Source: Bacteroidia bacterium (GTDB lineage Bacteria > Bacteroidota > Bacteroidia > UBA4408). From it: 32,729 nt of DNA. The notes beneath the pieces were generated by a model that was given only the letters and a program-made list of their open reading frames with translations, made no database searches and was not told where the DNA came from. The DNA lies in contig JALRAS010000019.1 of NCBI GenBank assembly GCA_023262495.1, positions 1-32,729 of the forward strand, read 5' to 3'. Below, piece after piece: positions 8,093 through 16,730 of the stretch. The position numbers were made by a program, and so were the translations under genes. Positions within the stretch are counted from its first letter, which is position 1. Every line of letters starts with the position of its first letter.

Positions 8093-9271
8093 TTACACTT
8101 GAAAATGATAACTTTCTTCGATCATAGGATGCTTTTCAGCAACAACTGGCGCTTTAGAAAACGCATTGAAGAATACCCACAAAAACAATCCTCCAAAGAA
8201 CAAGGTTGAGCAAATTTCTACAATACCTATGTGTGCATGCGTTCCCATGATTCCTGGCATAATGATTAACCAAACATCAAGCCAATGACCTATAATCATC
8301 AGTATACCCGCAACAATCAGAGCATTCTCTTTTCTTTTTGCATCTCTTGTCATAAGCGTTAAGAAAGGAACAAAGAAATTGATTAAAAAGTTCATGATGA
8401 ATATTGGTTTAAAATGCGGTGTTTGTCTAAGTGCATAATAAGCAACCTCTTCGGGTAAATTTGCATACCAAATTAACATGAATTGAGAGAACCAAAGATA
8501 GGTCCAGAATACACTGAAGGCGAACATGAATTTACCAATATCGTGCAAATGATTCTCGTTTACCTTAGGGAGATATCCGTTTCTCTTTAAGTAAATTGTA
8601 AACATTCCCAATACGGTCATTCCAGTTACAAACATTCCAGCAAAAATGTACCAACCGAATAAAGTACTAAACCAATGCGCATCTATAGACATAAGTATGT
8701 CCCAGGCACCTGTTGAAGAAGTTACAGCAAATAGTACCAAAAATACATGGGCTAACTTCGATGATTTCCAATAATTTTCAGTACCCCCAATTTTATCTTC
8801 TTCCATTGCATATTTTCTTAACATGATTGCAGAACCAGCCCAAATTAGTCCATAAAGCACAAGTCTGATAACAAAGAAGGGGATGTTTAGAAAGGCCTGT
8901 TTTCCGTATAAAATTTTATCAAATTCAGGGGAAGCTTTATCATATAACTGAGGATGTGTCCAATGGTAAATATCGTGGTGCCCGAATAAGAATATGAGTA
9001 TCAAGAAACCACAAGCATAAGGTAAATATTGTGCCATTGCAAGAGGAATTCGGAGAATCCCAGCACTCCAACCTACTTCAGCAGCAAATTGTAAAGCATA
9101 AAAAAATAATCCTGCCAGAGCGATTGCAAGCAAATAAAAATTTCCATGCAGTAAACTTGCCCAAGTTCTTGTTACATCAGATGCAAAACCATAAGCAATA
9201 CCTGCTATTCCGATGCCAATCATGCCAAGGGAAAGCATTTTATTATTTTTAGTTACAGAGTAATTAGTCAT
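8093..9271 (-). CDS. actF: Alternative complex III subunit ActF (NrfD-like membrane subunit)
   Basis: This 392-residue polytopic membrane protein has about ten hydrophobic helices. It is the second, shorter NrfD/PsrC-like subunit of the quinol:cytochrome c oxidoreductase, which forms the membrane core with ActC. It shows no haem or iron-sulfur motif, as expected. Identification rests mainly on its helical pattern (W-, H- and F-rich, including GHHDIYHW and GHWLDVWLIIMPG) and on its exact position after actE and before coxB, the order found in other Bacteroidota. It probably contributes to proton transfer; which of ActC and ActF binds quinol cannot be read from the sequence alone. Confidence 0.9.
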   Translation of the reverse strand: MTNYSVTKNNKMLSLGMIGIGIAGIAYGFASDVTRTWASLLHGNFYLLAIALAGLFFYALQFAAEVGWSAGILRIPLAMAQYLPYACGFLILIFLFGHHDIYHWTHPQLYDKASPEFDKILYGKQAFLNIPFFVIRLVLYGLIWAGSAIMLRKYAMEEDKIGGTENYWKSSKLAHVFLVLFAVTSSTGAWDILMSIDAHWFSTLFGWYIFAGMFVTGMTVLGMFTIYLKRNGYLPKVNENHLHDIGKFMFAFSVFWTYLWFSQFMLIWYANLPEEVAYYALRQTPHFKPIFIMNFLINFFVPFLTLMTRDAKRKENALIVAGILMIIGHWLDVWLIIMPGIMGTHAHIGIVEICSTLFFGGLFLWVFFNAFSKAPVVAEKHPMIEESYHFQV

Positions 9272-9299
9272 AACTTTATATTATCGTTGCTGAAATAAA

Positions 9300-9950
9300 T
9301 TATTTTTTAATTGTGTCGTTCGCTGTGGCATTATTTGCTGAAGGTGTTGCTTTTTTAACCAACTCGTTTATGTGATTTATCACCAACCATCTTTCTTCTT
9401 TAGTTACTTGGGAAGCATGCTGTCCCATGAGGTTTTTGCCATAAGTTATAGAATGGAACATTTTACCTTCATTTAATCCTGTTGCTACTTTATCCCAATA
9501 TTTTCCGGGTGATGGGAATTTTCCATTCGCAACAATTGATCCGTTACCATCTCCTGCCTCACCATGGCAAGCCACACAAAATTTTGTATATATTTCTTTG
9601 CCTTTCTCAAGGTTTGCAGGTGTAGCTTCAATAGGATTTTTAAGGTTTAAACCAGCAGCTTCATAACCTTCGTTAGTGTTAGGATAAGGATAAATACTAT
9701 TGTTCATGCTCCAAGCAGAATTAGGGAATTCCCCTTGCGAAATTGTTCCTTCAACCGGGGGTCTTGCACCGAGCATATCCTTGAAGTTTGGATTCTCTTC
9801 ATATGGTTTGTAAGCAACTGATCTATACATATCAGGCATAAACTCAATACCAGGGCTCAAGGGATCACTTGAGCAGCTGCTTAGGATAACTAACGCGGAA
9901 ACTGTTATTGTTATTCCGCTGAATAAATTGTTGTTAAATATCTTCATCAT
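9300..9950 (-). CDS. actE: Alternative complex III subunit ActE, lipoprotein monohaem cytochrome c
   Basis: This 216-residue protein starts with a lipoprotein signal (ILSSC, lipidated Cys26) and carries one class I haem c site, Cys125-x-x-Cys128-His129 (CVACHG). A likely distal Met is in KNLMGQHAS further on. It is the monohaem subunit of the complex, anchored in the outer leaflet of the inner membrane by its lipid, and probably relays electrons toward the oxidase. The N-terminal 80 residues (DMYRSVAYKPYEEN..., ARPPVEGTI) are the typical ActE extension. Spacing to actD and actF is 23 and 28 bases. Confidence 0.94.
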   Translation of the reverse strand: MMKIFNNNLFSGITITVSALVILSSCSSDPLSPGIEFMPDMYRSVAYKPYEENPNFKDMLGARPPVEGTISQGEFPNSAWSMNNSIYPYPNTNEGYEAAGLNLKNPIEATPANLEKGKEIYTKFCVACHGEAGDGNGSIVANGKFPSPGKYWDKVATGLNEGKMFHSITYGKNLMGQHASQVTKEERWLVINHINELVKKATPSANNATANDTIKK

Positions 9951-9973
9951 TTACTGAGACTTATATTTCAATA

Positions 9974-10498
9974 TTATTTTCCATAATCTTTAACTTCTTC
10001 TGCACCATGTTTGATGAGCAAAGCGGTAAGTTCAGCTCTTTTTGAATCATCATTGCACTCTACTTGCATCACAAATCTATCATCAGTCATTCGGGTGTCA
10101 GGAACAAAAGCAGTAACACCAGGTAATGTTTTACTTCTTAAATAGAATGTGATTACCATACCATGTGCGGCACAAAAAATTGTGGATTCAAAGATAACAG
10201 GTACAAAAGCTGGCAAATTTTTGTAGAATGCGAAGTTTGGTTTTCCACCAATATCCATTGGCCAGTCAGTAATCATCATGTAATTGGTCATAATTAAGGC
10301 CAAACTACAACCTATGATTCCGTAGATGAAAGCACAAATTGAAATTCTTGTTCTTTTATGCCCAACCAAATGATCCATCCCGTGCACAGGAAAAGGACTG
10401 TAGACTTCTTTAATTCTAACTCCACTGCTACGCAATGGTTTGATGTTTTTCATTAAAACATCTTCATCGTTATAAACTGCGAAAATATACTTGCTCAT
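9974..10498 (-). CDS. actD: Alternative complex III subunit ActD (DUF3341)
   Basis: This 174-residue protein is the small membrane subunit ActD. A cytoplasmic N-terminal domain (KYIFAVYNDEDVLMKNIKPLRSSG...) includes the recognisable VYSPFPVHGMDHLVG segment. Two transmembrane helices (about residues 52-76 and 95-120) and a C-terminal alpha/beta tail follow. It has no cofactor motif. In known complexes it clamps the two NrfD-like subunits. The start is confirmed by the good alignment of the cytoplasmic domain and a 20-base gap to actC. Confidence 0.93.
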   Translation of the reverse strand: MSKYIFAVYNDEDVLMKNIKPLRSSGVRIKEVYSPFPVHGMDHLVGHKRTRISICAFIYGIIGCSLALIMTNYMMITDWPMDIGGKPNFAFYKNLPAFVPVIFESTIFCAAHGMVITFYLRSKTLPGVTAFVPDTRMTDDRFVMQVECNDDSKRAELTALLIKHGAEEVKDYGK

Positions 10499-10518
10499 TA
10501 TTTCAGTTATTTATCAAA

Positions 10519-11922
10519 TTAGTGATGATCAACATGTGAGTGTCCGTGCTCAAGAGCGGCTCTCTTTGCTTGAGTACTGGAAGATTTAGTAATTGTTTTT
10601 AATTCGCTCATGGCAATTACAGGGAAAAATCTAGCAAACAATAGGAAGCATGTAAAGAACAAACCTAATGATCCGATAAAAATTCCCACCTCAACCCAAG
10701 AAGGATGATATGTCCCCCATTCTGAAGGAAGATATGCCCTGTGAAGAGAGGAAACGATAATCACAAAACGCTCGAACCACATACCAATATTTACCACTAT
10801 ACTTAAAATAAAGGTGAAAGTGATGTTTGTTCTTAAACTTTTTACCCAAAACAACTGAGGAGAGATCACATTACAAGTCATCATACTTGCATAGGCCCAC
10901 CAATAATATCCGGTGGCTCTGTTGATGAAACAGTAGCTTTCATATTCTACACCTGAATACCAGGCGATGAAAAACTCTGTGATGTATGCTATACCAACGA
11001 TTGAACCAGTAACAAGAATAATACGGTTCATCATATCGATATGCAAAGTGGTAATGTAATTTTCTAAACTTAATACTTTTCTTGTGATGATTAGCAATGT
11101 TTGAACCATCGCAAATCCAGAGAATATGGCACCAGCCACGAAATATGGAGGAAAGATAGTTGTATGCCAACCTGGTAGAATGGAAGTGGCGAAATCCATA
11201 GATACTATAGTATGAACTGATAACACTAGTGGTGTTGACATTCCAGCAAGAACTAAAGAAACCTCTTCGAATCGTTGCCAATTTTTTGAAGATCCTGTCC
11301 ATCCAAAAGCAAGTAAGCCATACCAAAATTTATTAGCCTTGGTTTTAGCTCTATCTCTTACAACTGCGAAATCGGGAATTAAACCTGTGTACCAGAAAAC
11401 CAGAGAAACAGAAAAGTATGTTGATACTGCAAATGTATCCCAAACCAACGGTGAATTGAAGTTTACCCAAAGTGAACCGAATTGATTAGGAAGCGGTAGC
11501 AACCAATAAGGAAGCCATGGTCTACCAATGTGAGTTAAAAGGAATGATGCTGCACATATAACAGCAAAGATAGTCATCGCTTCCGCTGAGCGATTGATTG
11601 ACAGTCTCCATTTTTGTCGGAACAATAACAATACTGCTGAAATTAACGTACCGGCATGGCCTATACCTACCCACCAAACGAAATTGGTGATATCCCAACC
11701 CCAATCAACGATATTGTTGATTCCCCACATTCCAATACCCTCTCCAACGGTAATTGCAACGCAGAGTACCCACCATAGCAGTGCAGCAACCGCAGCGATA
11801 AAACACCACCACCAGTATTTATTAGCTTTACCTTCAATAGGTCTGCAGATGTCCTCAGTAATTTCGTGATTAGTTTTGTCACCCAGTATTAATGGTTCTC
11901 TTATCGGGGCTTCGTACATCAT
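10519..11922 (-). CDS. actC: Alternative complex III subunit ActC (NrfD/PsrC-like quinol-site subunit)
   Basis: This 467-residue integral membrane protein belongs to the NrfD/polysulfide reductase membrane family, with about ten helices. The N-terminus (YEAPIREPLILGDKTNHEIT) is the conserved cytoplasmic arm of ActC. It docks under the iron-sulfur subunit ActB and is believed to hold the quinol site facing the [3Fe-4S]/[4Fe-4S] chain. The C-terminus ends EHGHSHVDHH, a His-rich tail like those of ActB and CoxA. Two adjacent Met codons are possible starts; MYEAPIREP from the second is the form I would expect. It is 37 bases after actB. Confidence 0.95.
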   Translation of the reverse strand: MMYEAPIREPLILGDKTNHEITEDICRPIEGKANKYWWWCFIAAVAALLWWVLCVAITVGEGIGMWGINNIVDWGWDITNFVWWVGIGHAGTLISAVLLLFRQKWRLSINRSAEAMTIFAVICAASFLLTHIGRPWLPYWLLPLPNQFGSLWVNFNSPLVWDTFAVSTYFSVSLVFWYTGLIPDFAVVRDRAKTKANKFWYGLLAFGWTGSSKNWQRFEEVSLVLAGMSTPLVLSVHTIVSMDFATSILPGWHTTIFPPYFVAGAIFSGFAMVQTLLIITRKVLSLENYITTLHIDMMNRIILVTGSIVGIAYITEFFIAWYSGVEYESYCFINRATGYYWWAYASMMTCNVISPQLFWVKSLRTNITFTFILSIVVNIGMWFERFVIIVSSLHRAYLPSEWGTYHPSWVEVGIFIGSLGLFFTCFLLFARFFPVIAMSELKTITKSSSTQAKRAALEHGHSHVDHH

Positions 11923-11959
11923 ATTTGTTGTATATTGATATTAATAAAAATGTTATTAT

Positions 11960-14900
11960 TTAGGAATGATGAGCTTCAGAGTGTCCTTCTACATTTCTAA
12001 CTTTTACTTGATAGAAAACCGATGGTTGAACACCAAGTTCTTCAAGCATATAGTAAGAACGATCCTCTTCTTTCATTTTTGAAACTTGGCTTGACTTATC
12101 TGCAATGTTTCCGAAGGTAATGGCATTTGTAGGACAAGATTGTGCACACGCAGTATCTATTTCACCATCTTTAATCTCACGGCCTTGTTTCTTAGCTGTT
12201 AACTTGCCTTCTTGAATTCTTTGAATACACATTGAGCATTTTTCCATAACCCCACGAGAACGTACGGTTACATCAGGATTCAATACCATTTTACCCAAGT
12301 CGTTATTCATATGGAAGTCGAACTGATCATTCTCAAAATACTTAAACCAGTTAAATCTTCTTACTTTGTATGGACAGTTGTTTGCACAATATTTAGTTCC
12401 TACACATCGGTTGTAGGTCATTTGATTCAATCCTTCGTTGCTGTGAGTTGTAGCCAACACAGGGCAAACAGTTTCACAAGGAGCATGGTTACAATGCATA
12501 CACATTACAGGTTGGAAAACTACCTGAGGATTTTCTTCAGGAATTTCCATTTCGTGATACATATCGATTACACCTTTCTTTTCAGCTTCTGCTTTTTCTT
12601 TACTCATGCTGCTGGAATAGTATCTATCGATTCTTATCCAATGCATTTCGCGATTCATTCTTACCTCATCTTTACCTACCACAGATACATTGTTTTCGGC
12701 TTGACATGAAACTAAGCAGTTACCGCAACCGATGCATGAATTTAGATCGATACCCATACTCCATTGTAGTCCCGGTTTAGGGAAACCTGGATTTTCTTCA
12801 GTTGCCCATAGGTTTACGGTATGCGCAGGAACCTTTTTATGGTCATGACCATCTGCGATAAATAACATTTCAGTATGGTTTCCAGCCTTACCGTTTTTGC
12901 GGAATTCACTTAGCGTTGTTTCCTTTACCATCTCTCTTCCCATTAGAGTTTGGTGGGTTTGAGTGGTAACTAACATATATTTCTCACTGTTATCGGCAAT
13001 GGAAACTTTTGAGGAGTGATAGCTCATGAGCCCACTGCCATTTGTTCCTACTAGCGAGAATGCATTAACACCAACGTTGTTTCCTGCTTTTCCAACCATT
13101 GTACGCCCATAACCAACAGAGAGAGCTATTGTTCCCTCTGCTTGACCAGGCTGTGGGAATACAGGAACTTTTTCGATTGTAACACCATTTACGGTTAAGT
13201 TAACCGTATTCATTTTTTCTTCTTTCTCGTGTATGATATTATATCCCCTTTTCTCCATTTCTTTTGGCGACATGGTGATATAATTATCCCAAGTAATCTT
13301 AGATATAGGATCCGGCATTTCTTGTAACCAAGGGTTATTTGCATTAGTCCCATTACCGATACTAATTTTTTGATAGAAAGTAATTTCTAATTCACTACCG
13401 GTTTCTTTTGAAATTTCGGATGCTGCAGCCGATAAATCATAGTTCCAATTTACAGTTGATATCGGGTTTGCAGCGAGTTCGAAAACACCATCATGTAGGC
13501 TTTTCATCCAAAAATTTTGGAACATAGGCTCGGCAGATTGCAGAGGGAACATCTTCTTCTCCCAATTTGCTTTTACATAGTCCTGATATTTCATTGGATT
13601 TTTCATCCATGTCAATAAACTATCTCCAAAGGATCTTGTATTGAAAAGTGGATAAATAGTTGGTTGAATGAGAGCGTATGTATTTGCTTTCGGACTTGCA
13701 TCACCCCATGATTCTAGGAAATGATGGTCGGGGCAAATATAGGTACACTTAGAGGCAGTTTCATCCTTTCTATCGGCTGTAGCAATTGAAGTTGGCACTT
13801 TTGATAAGGCAGCTTCAAATCCTAAAGCTTTGGGTGCTGAATAAACAGGATTACAGTTAAGCATCATTAATACTGAAACTTTACCTTCCTTCATTTCATT
13901 TACCAAAGCTATGAATTCTTCATCGTTGCCTTGCGCTAAATTTAAAGGATTGGCCATATCAATGGTGGTCCCATAATTAGTTAGCATGGCATTTATACCA
14001 TTAACAACCGATTGAATATTTGCATCGTTGGCTCCGCAAACTACTAAGGATTTACCTTTGTTATTCCACAAGGCATCAGCCGTTTGTGCGATACTTTTGT
14101 CAAAGTTAACCTTGGCGCCAGAGATTGTTGCTGCACCCGCCTTTGTTGCGATAGCATTATAAAGGCTAACTACTGCAGCACCAATTTGTGATGGCTTGAT
14201 GGCCACTCTTACATCCGCATTTGCACCAGATAAGGACATGTAACTTTCGAACTGAAAGTGTTTACTCATTTCTTTCTTGTCTTTATTCAATTTGCGTGTT
14301 ACACCATATTGGCGGGCAAACTGAATAGGCGATAGCCAATTACCTAAGAAATCGGCACCAAAACTTACAATCACATTGGCTTTGCTGAAATCATATGATG
14401 GTATAACTGAAGCGCCAAATGTTTGCATATTGGCTTTCCTGATGGCTGCATAAGAAACAGCATCGTAAGTTACATGTTTTGCAGTTGGATACTTTGCAAC
14501 AAAGTCAGCAATCAAGCCATTTAATGAAGGGCTTGTAATGGTAGAAGTAAGTATTCTTATCGGAGCTTGAGCAGCAGCTGCTGCTTCAATTTTTGATCCA
14601 ATTTCATTATCAATATCTTTCCAGGTAGCTGCATTTCCCGCTTTTGCTGGGCTTTGAATGCGCTCGTTATCGTACAAAGAAAGGACAGAAGCTTGAACTC
14701 TGGCGTTGGTACCGCCTGCGCTGAATGATGAAAATTTGTTTCCTTCTATTTTTATTGGTCTTCCTTCGCGGGTTTTAACCAAAACACTGCAATAATCAGA
14801 ACCGTCATCGTAGGTTGAGGCGTACCAATTTGAAATACCAATTGTTACCTCTTCAGGTTTTACTAAATAAGGAACAGTTTTTCTTACCGGAGTTTCACAA

Positions 14901-15100
14901 GCTGCAAGCGATGCTGCAGTCACAGAAAATCCTAAAAATTTAAGAAAATCTCTTCTTGGGGTTTTAGTGCTATTGAGTGCATCATTACCTAAAAACGCTT
15001 CAAGAGGAATTTCCTGCGCGAATTCATTTTGGGCTTTTTTAATAATCTCAGGGCTATTATTGAGATCCTCTAGCGATTTCCAATATTTTTTGTTGCTCAT
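11960..15100 (-). CDS. actB: Alternative complex III subunit ActB (molybdopterin-oxidoreductase-like iron-sulfur protein)
   Basis: This 1046-residue periplasmic subunit is a fusion of two modules. Residues from about 80 to 730 resemble a molybdopterin oxidoreductase; ActB proteins of studied complexes bind no Mo cofactor. The C-terminal 250 or so residues are a ferredoxin-like module with four cysteine clusters: CIGCGNCLVSC, CMHCNHAPCETVC, CVGTKYCANNC and CSMC...CAQSC. These bind the electron relay from quinol to the haems of ActA. A Tat-type motif (PRRDFLKFLG, about residues 48-57) is followed by a hydrophobic stretch and a lipobox-like LAAC, suggesting Tat export and lipidation (inference). 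The C-terminus is His-rich (GHSEAHHS). It is the largest gene of the operon. Confidence 0.96.
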   Translation of the reverse strand: MSNKKYWKSLEDLNNSPEIIKKAQNEFAQEIPLEAFLGNDALNSTKTPRRDFLKFLGFSVTAASLAACETPVRKTVPYLVKPEEVTIGISNWYASTYDDGSDYCSVLVKTREGRPIKIEGNKFSSFSAGGTNARVQASVLSLYDNERIQSPAKAGNAATWKDIDNEIGSKIEAAAAAQAPIRILTSTITSPSLNGLIADFVAKYPTAKHVTYDAVSYAAIRKANMQTFGASVIPSYDFSKANVIVSFGADFLGNWLSPIQFARQYGVTRKLNKDKKEMSKHFQFESYMSLSGANADVRVAIKPSQIGAAVVSLYNAIATKAGAATISGAKVNFDKSIAQTADALWNNKGKSLVVCGANDANIQSVVNGINAMLTNYGTTIDMANPLNLAQGNDEEFIALVNEMKEGKVSVLMMLNCNPVYSAPKALGFEAALSKVPTSIATADRKDETASKCTYICPDHHFLESWGDASPKANTYALIQPTIYPLFNTRSFGDSLLTWMKNPMKYQDYVKANWEKKMFPLQSAEPMFQNFWMKSLHDGVFELAANPISTVNWNYDLSAAASEISKETGSELEITFYQKISIGNGTNANNPWLQEMPDPISKITWDNYITMSPKEMEKRGYNIIHEKEEKMNTVNLTVNGVTIEKVPVFPQPGQAEGTIALSVGYGRTMVGKAGNNVGVNAFSLVGTNGSGLMSYHSSKVSIADNSEKYMLVTTQTHQTLMGREMVKETTLSEFRKNGKAGNHTEMLFIADGHDHKKVPAHTVNLWATEENPGFPKPGLQWSMGIDLNSCIGCGNCLVSCQAENNVSVVGKDEVRMNREMHWIRIDRYYSSSMSKEKAEAEKKGVIDMYHEMEIPEENPQVVFQPVMCMHCNHAPCETVCPVLATTHSNEGLNQMTYNRCVGTKYCANNCPYKVRRFNWFKYFENDQFDFHMNNDLGKMVLNPDVTVRSRGVMEKCSMCIQRIQEGKLTAKKQGREIKDGEIDTACAQSCPTNAITFGNIADKSSQVSKMKEEDRSYYMLEELGVQPSVFYQVKVRNVEGHSEAHHS

Positions 15101-15164
15101 ATGATTTTTACTTGCTCCTGCTTAGGCGGGGATTGGTTATATGCTGTATAAATATTACTTTAAA

Positions 15165-16427
15165 TTAATAATGACATTTTCCACACTCGATGCCACCCAT
15201 CATGCTTACCGTAATTGGCTTTTTGCCATAAGTCTTTTTAAGTTCTTCATGCAACTTAGTGTAGTATGGATTGTCGGCCATCTTTACTTCGGTTTTACGA
15301 TGACAATCGATGCACCATCCCATTGTAAGTGGAGTGAACTGACGGAGAGTATCCATTTCAGCCACAGGACCGTGGCAAGTTGTACATTCTTGTTTACCTA
15401 CTGTTACGTGCTGAGCATGATTGAAGTAAGCATGTTCAGGAAGTTGGTGTACCTTCACCCATTTAATTGGCTTGGGATTAGGACCGTAAGTATCTTTTTC
15501 GGGATTATAATCTAGGGCTGCGTATATTTTCGCGATTTCTTTTTTACCTGTAACTGTACCCTCTTGAATTGCTTTGTGGCAATTCATACAAACATTTGCA
15601 GAAGGCACATTAGAGATTTTACTTTTTTCTACTCCTGAATGGCAGTAAACGCAACTGATAGCATTTTCACCTGCATGTATTTTATGGCTGAAATAAATTG
15701 GTTGCTCAGGAGCATATCCTTCATAAATACCAATACCCATCATTCCATTCCATGCGGCCTTAGCACCATAACTTACAATTACTATTAACCCAAGAGCTAC
15801 AATTTTCTTGTTAGTGCGTGCCCAATTCTTAAGAAATGCTGCATTATAATTAACAGGCACAGGCTCTGGCAAACCTTCTTTTTGATTTACCAAACGTTGA
15901 AGAGAATTTTTTACTCCGTTCAACACACTTATCAAAATCAAGAAAAGGATGATAAGACCTAAAAGGAAATAGAGAACAGTTGAAGAATCTTGAGCTGAGG
16001 CAGCAGGAGCGGCATCCTCTTTCTTATCTGCAGCCTTAGTGTCGGCAGGTGGATTGGCTATGTATGCAAGCACTGATTTAATTTCATCATCAGTTAGGGC
16101 TTGAGAAGGCATTACTGACTTGTTGTACTCATTAAAAATTTTGTTAGCGTATGCATCTCCAGATTTAACAACCGCTTGAGAATTTTTAATCCACTTGATG
16201 AGCCATTCTTCGGCAGGCTGTGGAACCCTTGCAGCAACGCCCTTAAGTCCAGGACCGACCAATTTTTGATCAGTTACTTTGTGACATGAGGCACAATTGA
16301 TTTTGAATAATTTTTCACCGGCAGCGATGTCCTGACTGTAGGATGCATCAACATTGAAAGTTAGAAAAACTGCGATGAGGACGAATGGTTTAAAAAAAAC
16401 TTTTAATGCTTTGTTTATCGTGTGCAT
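15165..16427 (-). CDS. actA: Alternative complex III subunit ActA, six-haem cytochrome c (fused monohaem + pentahaem)
   Basis: I chose the ATG at 16427 (420 residues). It begins a normal signal peptide (MHTINKALKVFFKPF..., about residues 1-31) and leaves a leader of about 50 bases after the promoter. A GTG at 16478 would prepend 17 residues and start almost at the expected transcription start. The protein has a class I cytochrome c domain (Cys45-x-x-Cys48-His49, CASCH). An Ala/Asp/Lys linker and a transmembrane helix (about 150-170) lead into the pentahaem ActA domain with CVYCH, CMNCH, CTTCH, CIDCH and a C-terminal CGKCH. Six CxxCH sites in total carry electrons from ActB toward the oxidase. 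It is the first gene of the act-cox operon. Confidence 0.93.
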   Translation of the reverse strand: MHTINKALKVFFKPFVLIAVFLTFNVDASYSQDIAAGEKLFKINCASCHKVTDQKLVGPGLKGVAARVPQPAEEWLIKWIKNSQAVVKSGDAYANKIFNEYNKSVMPSQALTDDEIKSVLAYIANPPADTKAADKKEDAAPAASAQDSSTVLYFLLGLIILFLILISVLNGVKNSLQRLVNQKEGLPEPVPVNYNAAFLKNWARTNKKIVALGLIVIVSYGAKAAWNGMMGIGIYEGYAPEQPIYFSHKIHAGENAISCVYCHSGVEKSKISNVPSANVCMNCHKAIQEGTVTGKKEIAKIYAALDYNPEKDTYGPNPKPIKWVKVHQLPEHAYFNHAQHVTVGKQECTTCHGPVAEMDTLRQFTPLTMGWCIDCHRKTEVKMADNPYYTKLHEELKKTYGKKPITVSMMGGIECGKCHY

Positions 16428-16482
16428 ATAGGATGATTTTTCTTTTGTCACAATATTGTCAGAGGTCTGTATTTTCACGGGG

Positions 16483-16490
16483 CAAAATTA
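16483..16490 (-). promoter_or_regulatory. -7 element of the act-cox operon promoter
   Basis: The complement reads TAATTTTG, matching TAnnTTTG, 55 bases upstream of the chosen actA ATG. A TTG 22 bases further upstream could be the -33 element, but the spacing is at the long end. Nothing resembling a gene was seen in the remaining intergenic stretch up to truB; ATTTCAA (16678-16684) and TTGAAAT (16703-16709) form a loose inverted repeat there. Confidence 0.6.
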
Positions 16491-16730
16491 TAAGAATACC
16501 CAATCCAACATTCAATCATAGATAGATTTTTTTAATATTTCTCTAATTTAAATAGATTCTAAACAAACAGCATTTAAAATTGATTTTCAACACTTTAAAT
16601 AAATAAGAAAAATACTTATCTAAAAGTCATAAACATTCAAAAGATAGGTTTTCAATAAGTTATCACAAAATCAACTAATTTCAATTTGACGTAGGGTGGC
16701 AGTTGAAATGTGGCTTAGTAAAGCAAAAAA

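Noticed and set aside
10940-11326. A 128-codon minus-strand frame inside actC
   Set aside because: It is an alternative frame of a well-supported membrane protein gene.
12311-12709. A 132-codon plus-strand frame antisense to actB
   Set aside because: It lies opposite the conserved iron-sulfur cysteine region of ActB, which explains the open frame; no start signals or recognisable domain.
16678-16709. Inverted repeat ATTTCAA/TTGAAAT downstream of truB as a terminator
   Set aside because: The stem is AT-rich with a long loop and no U-run follows, so a terminator call is not supported.
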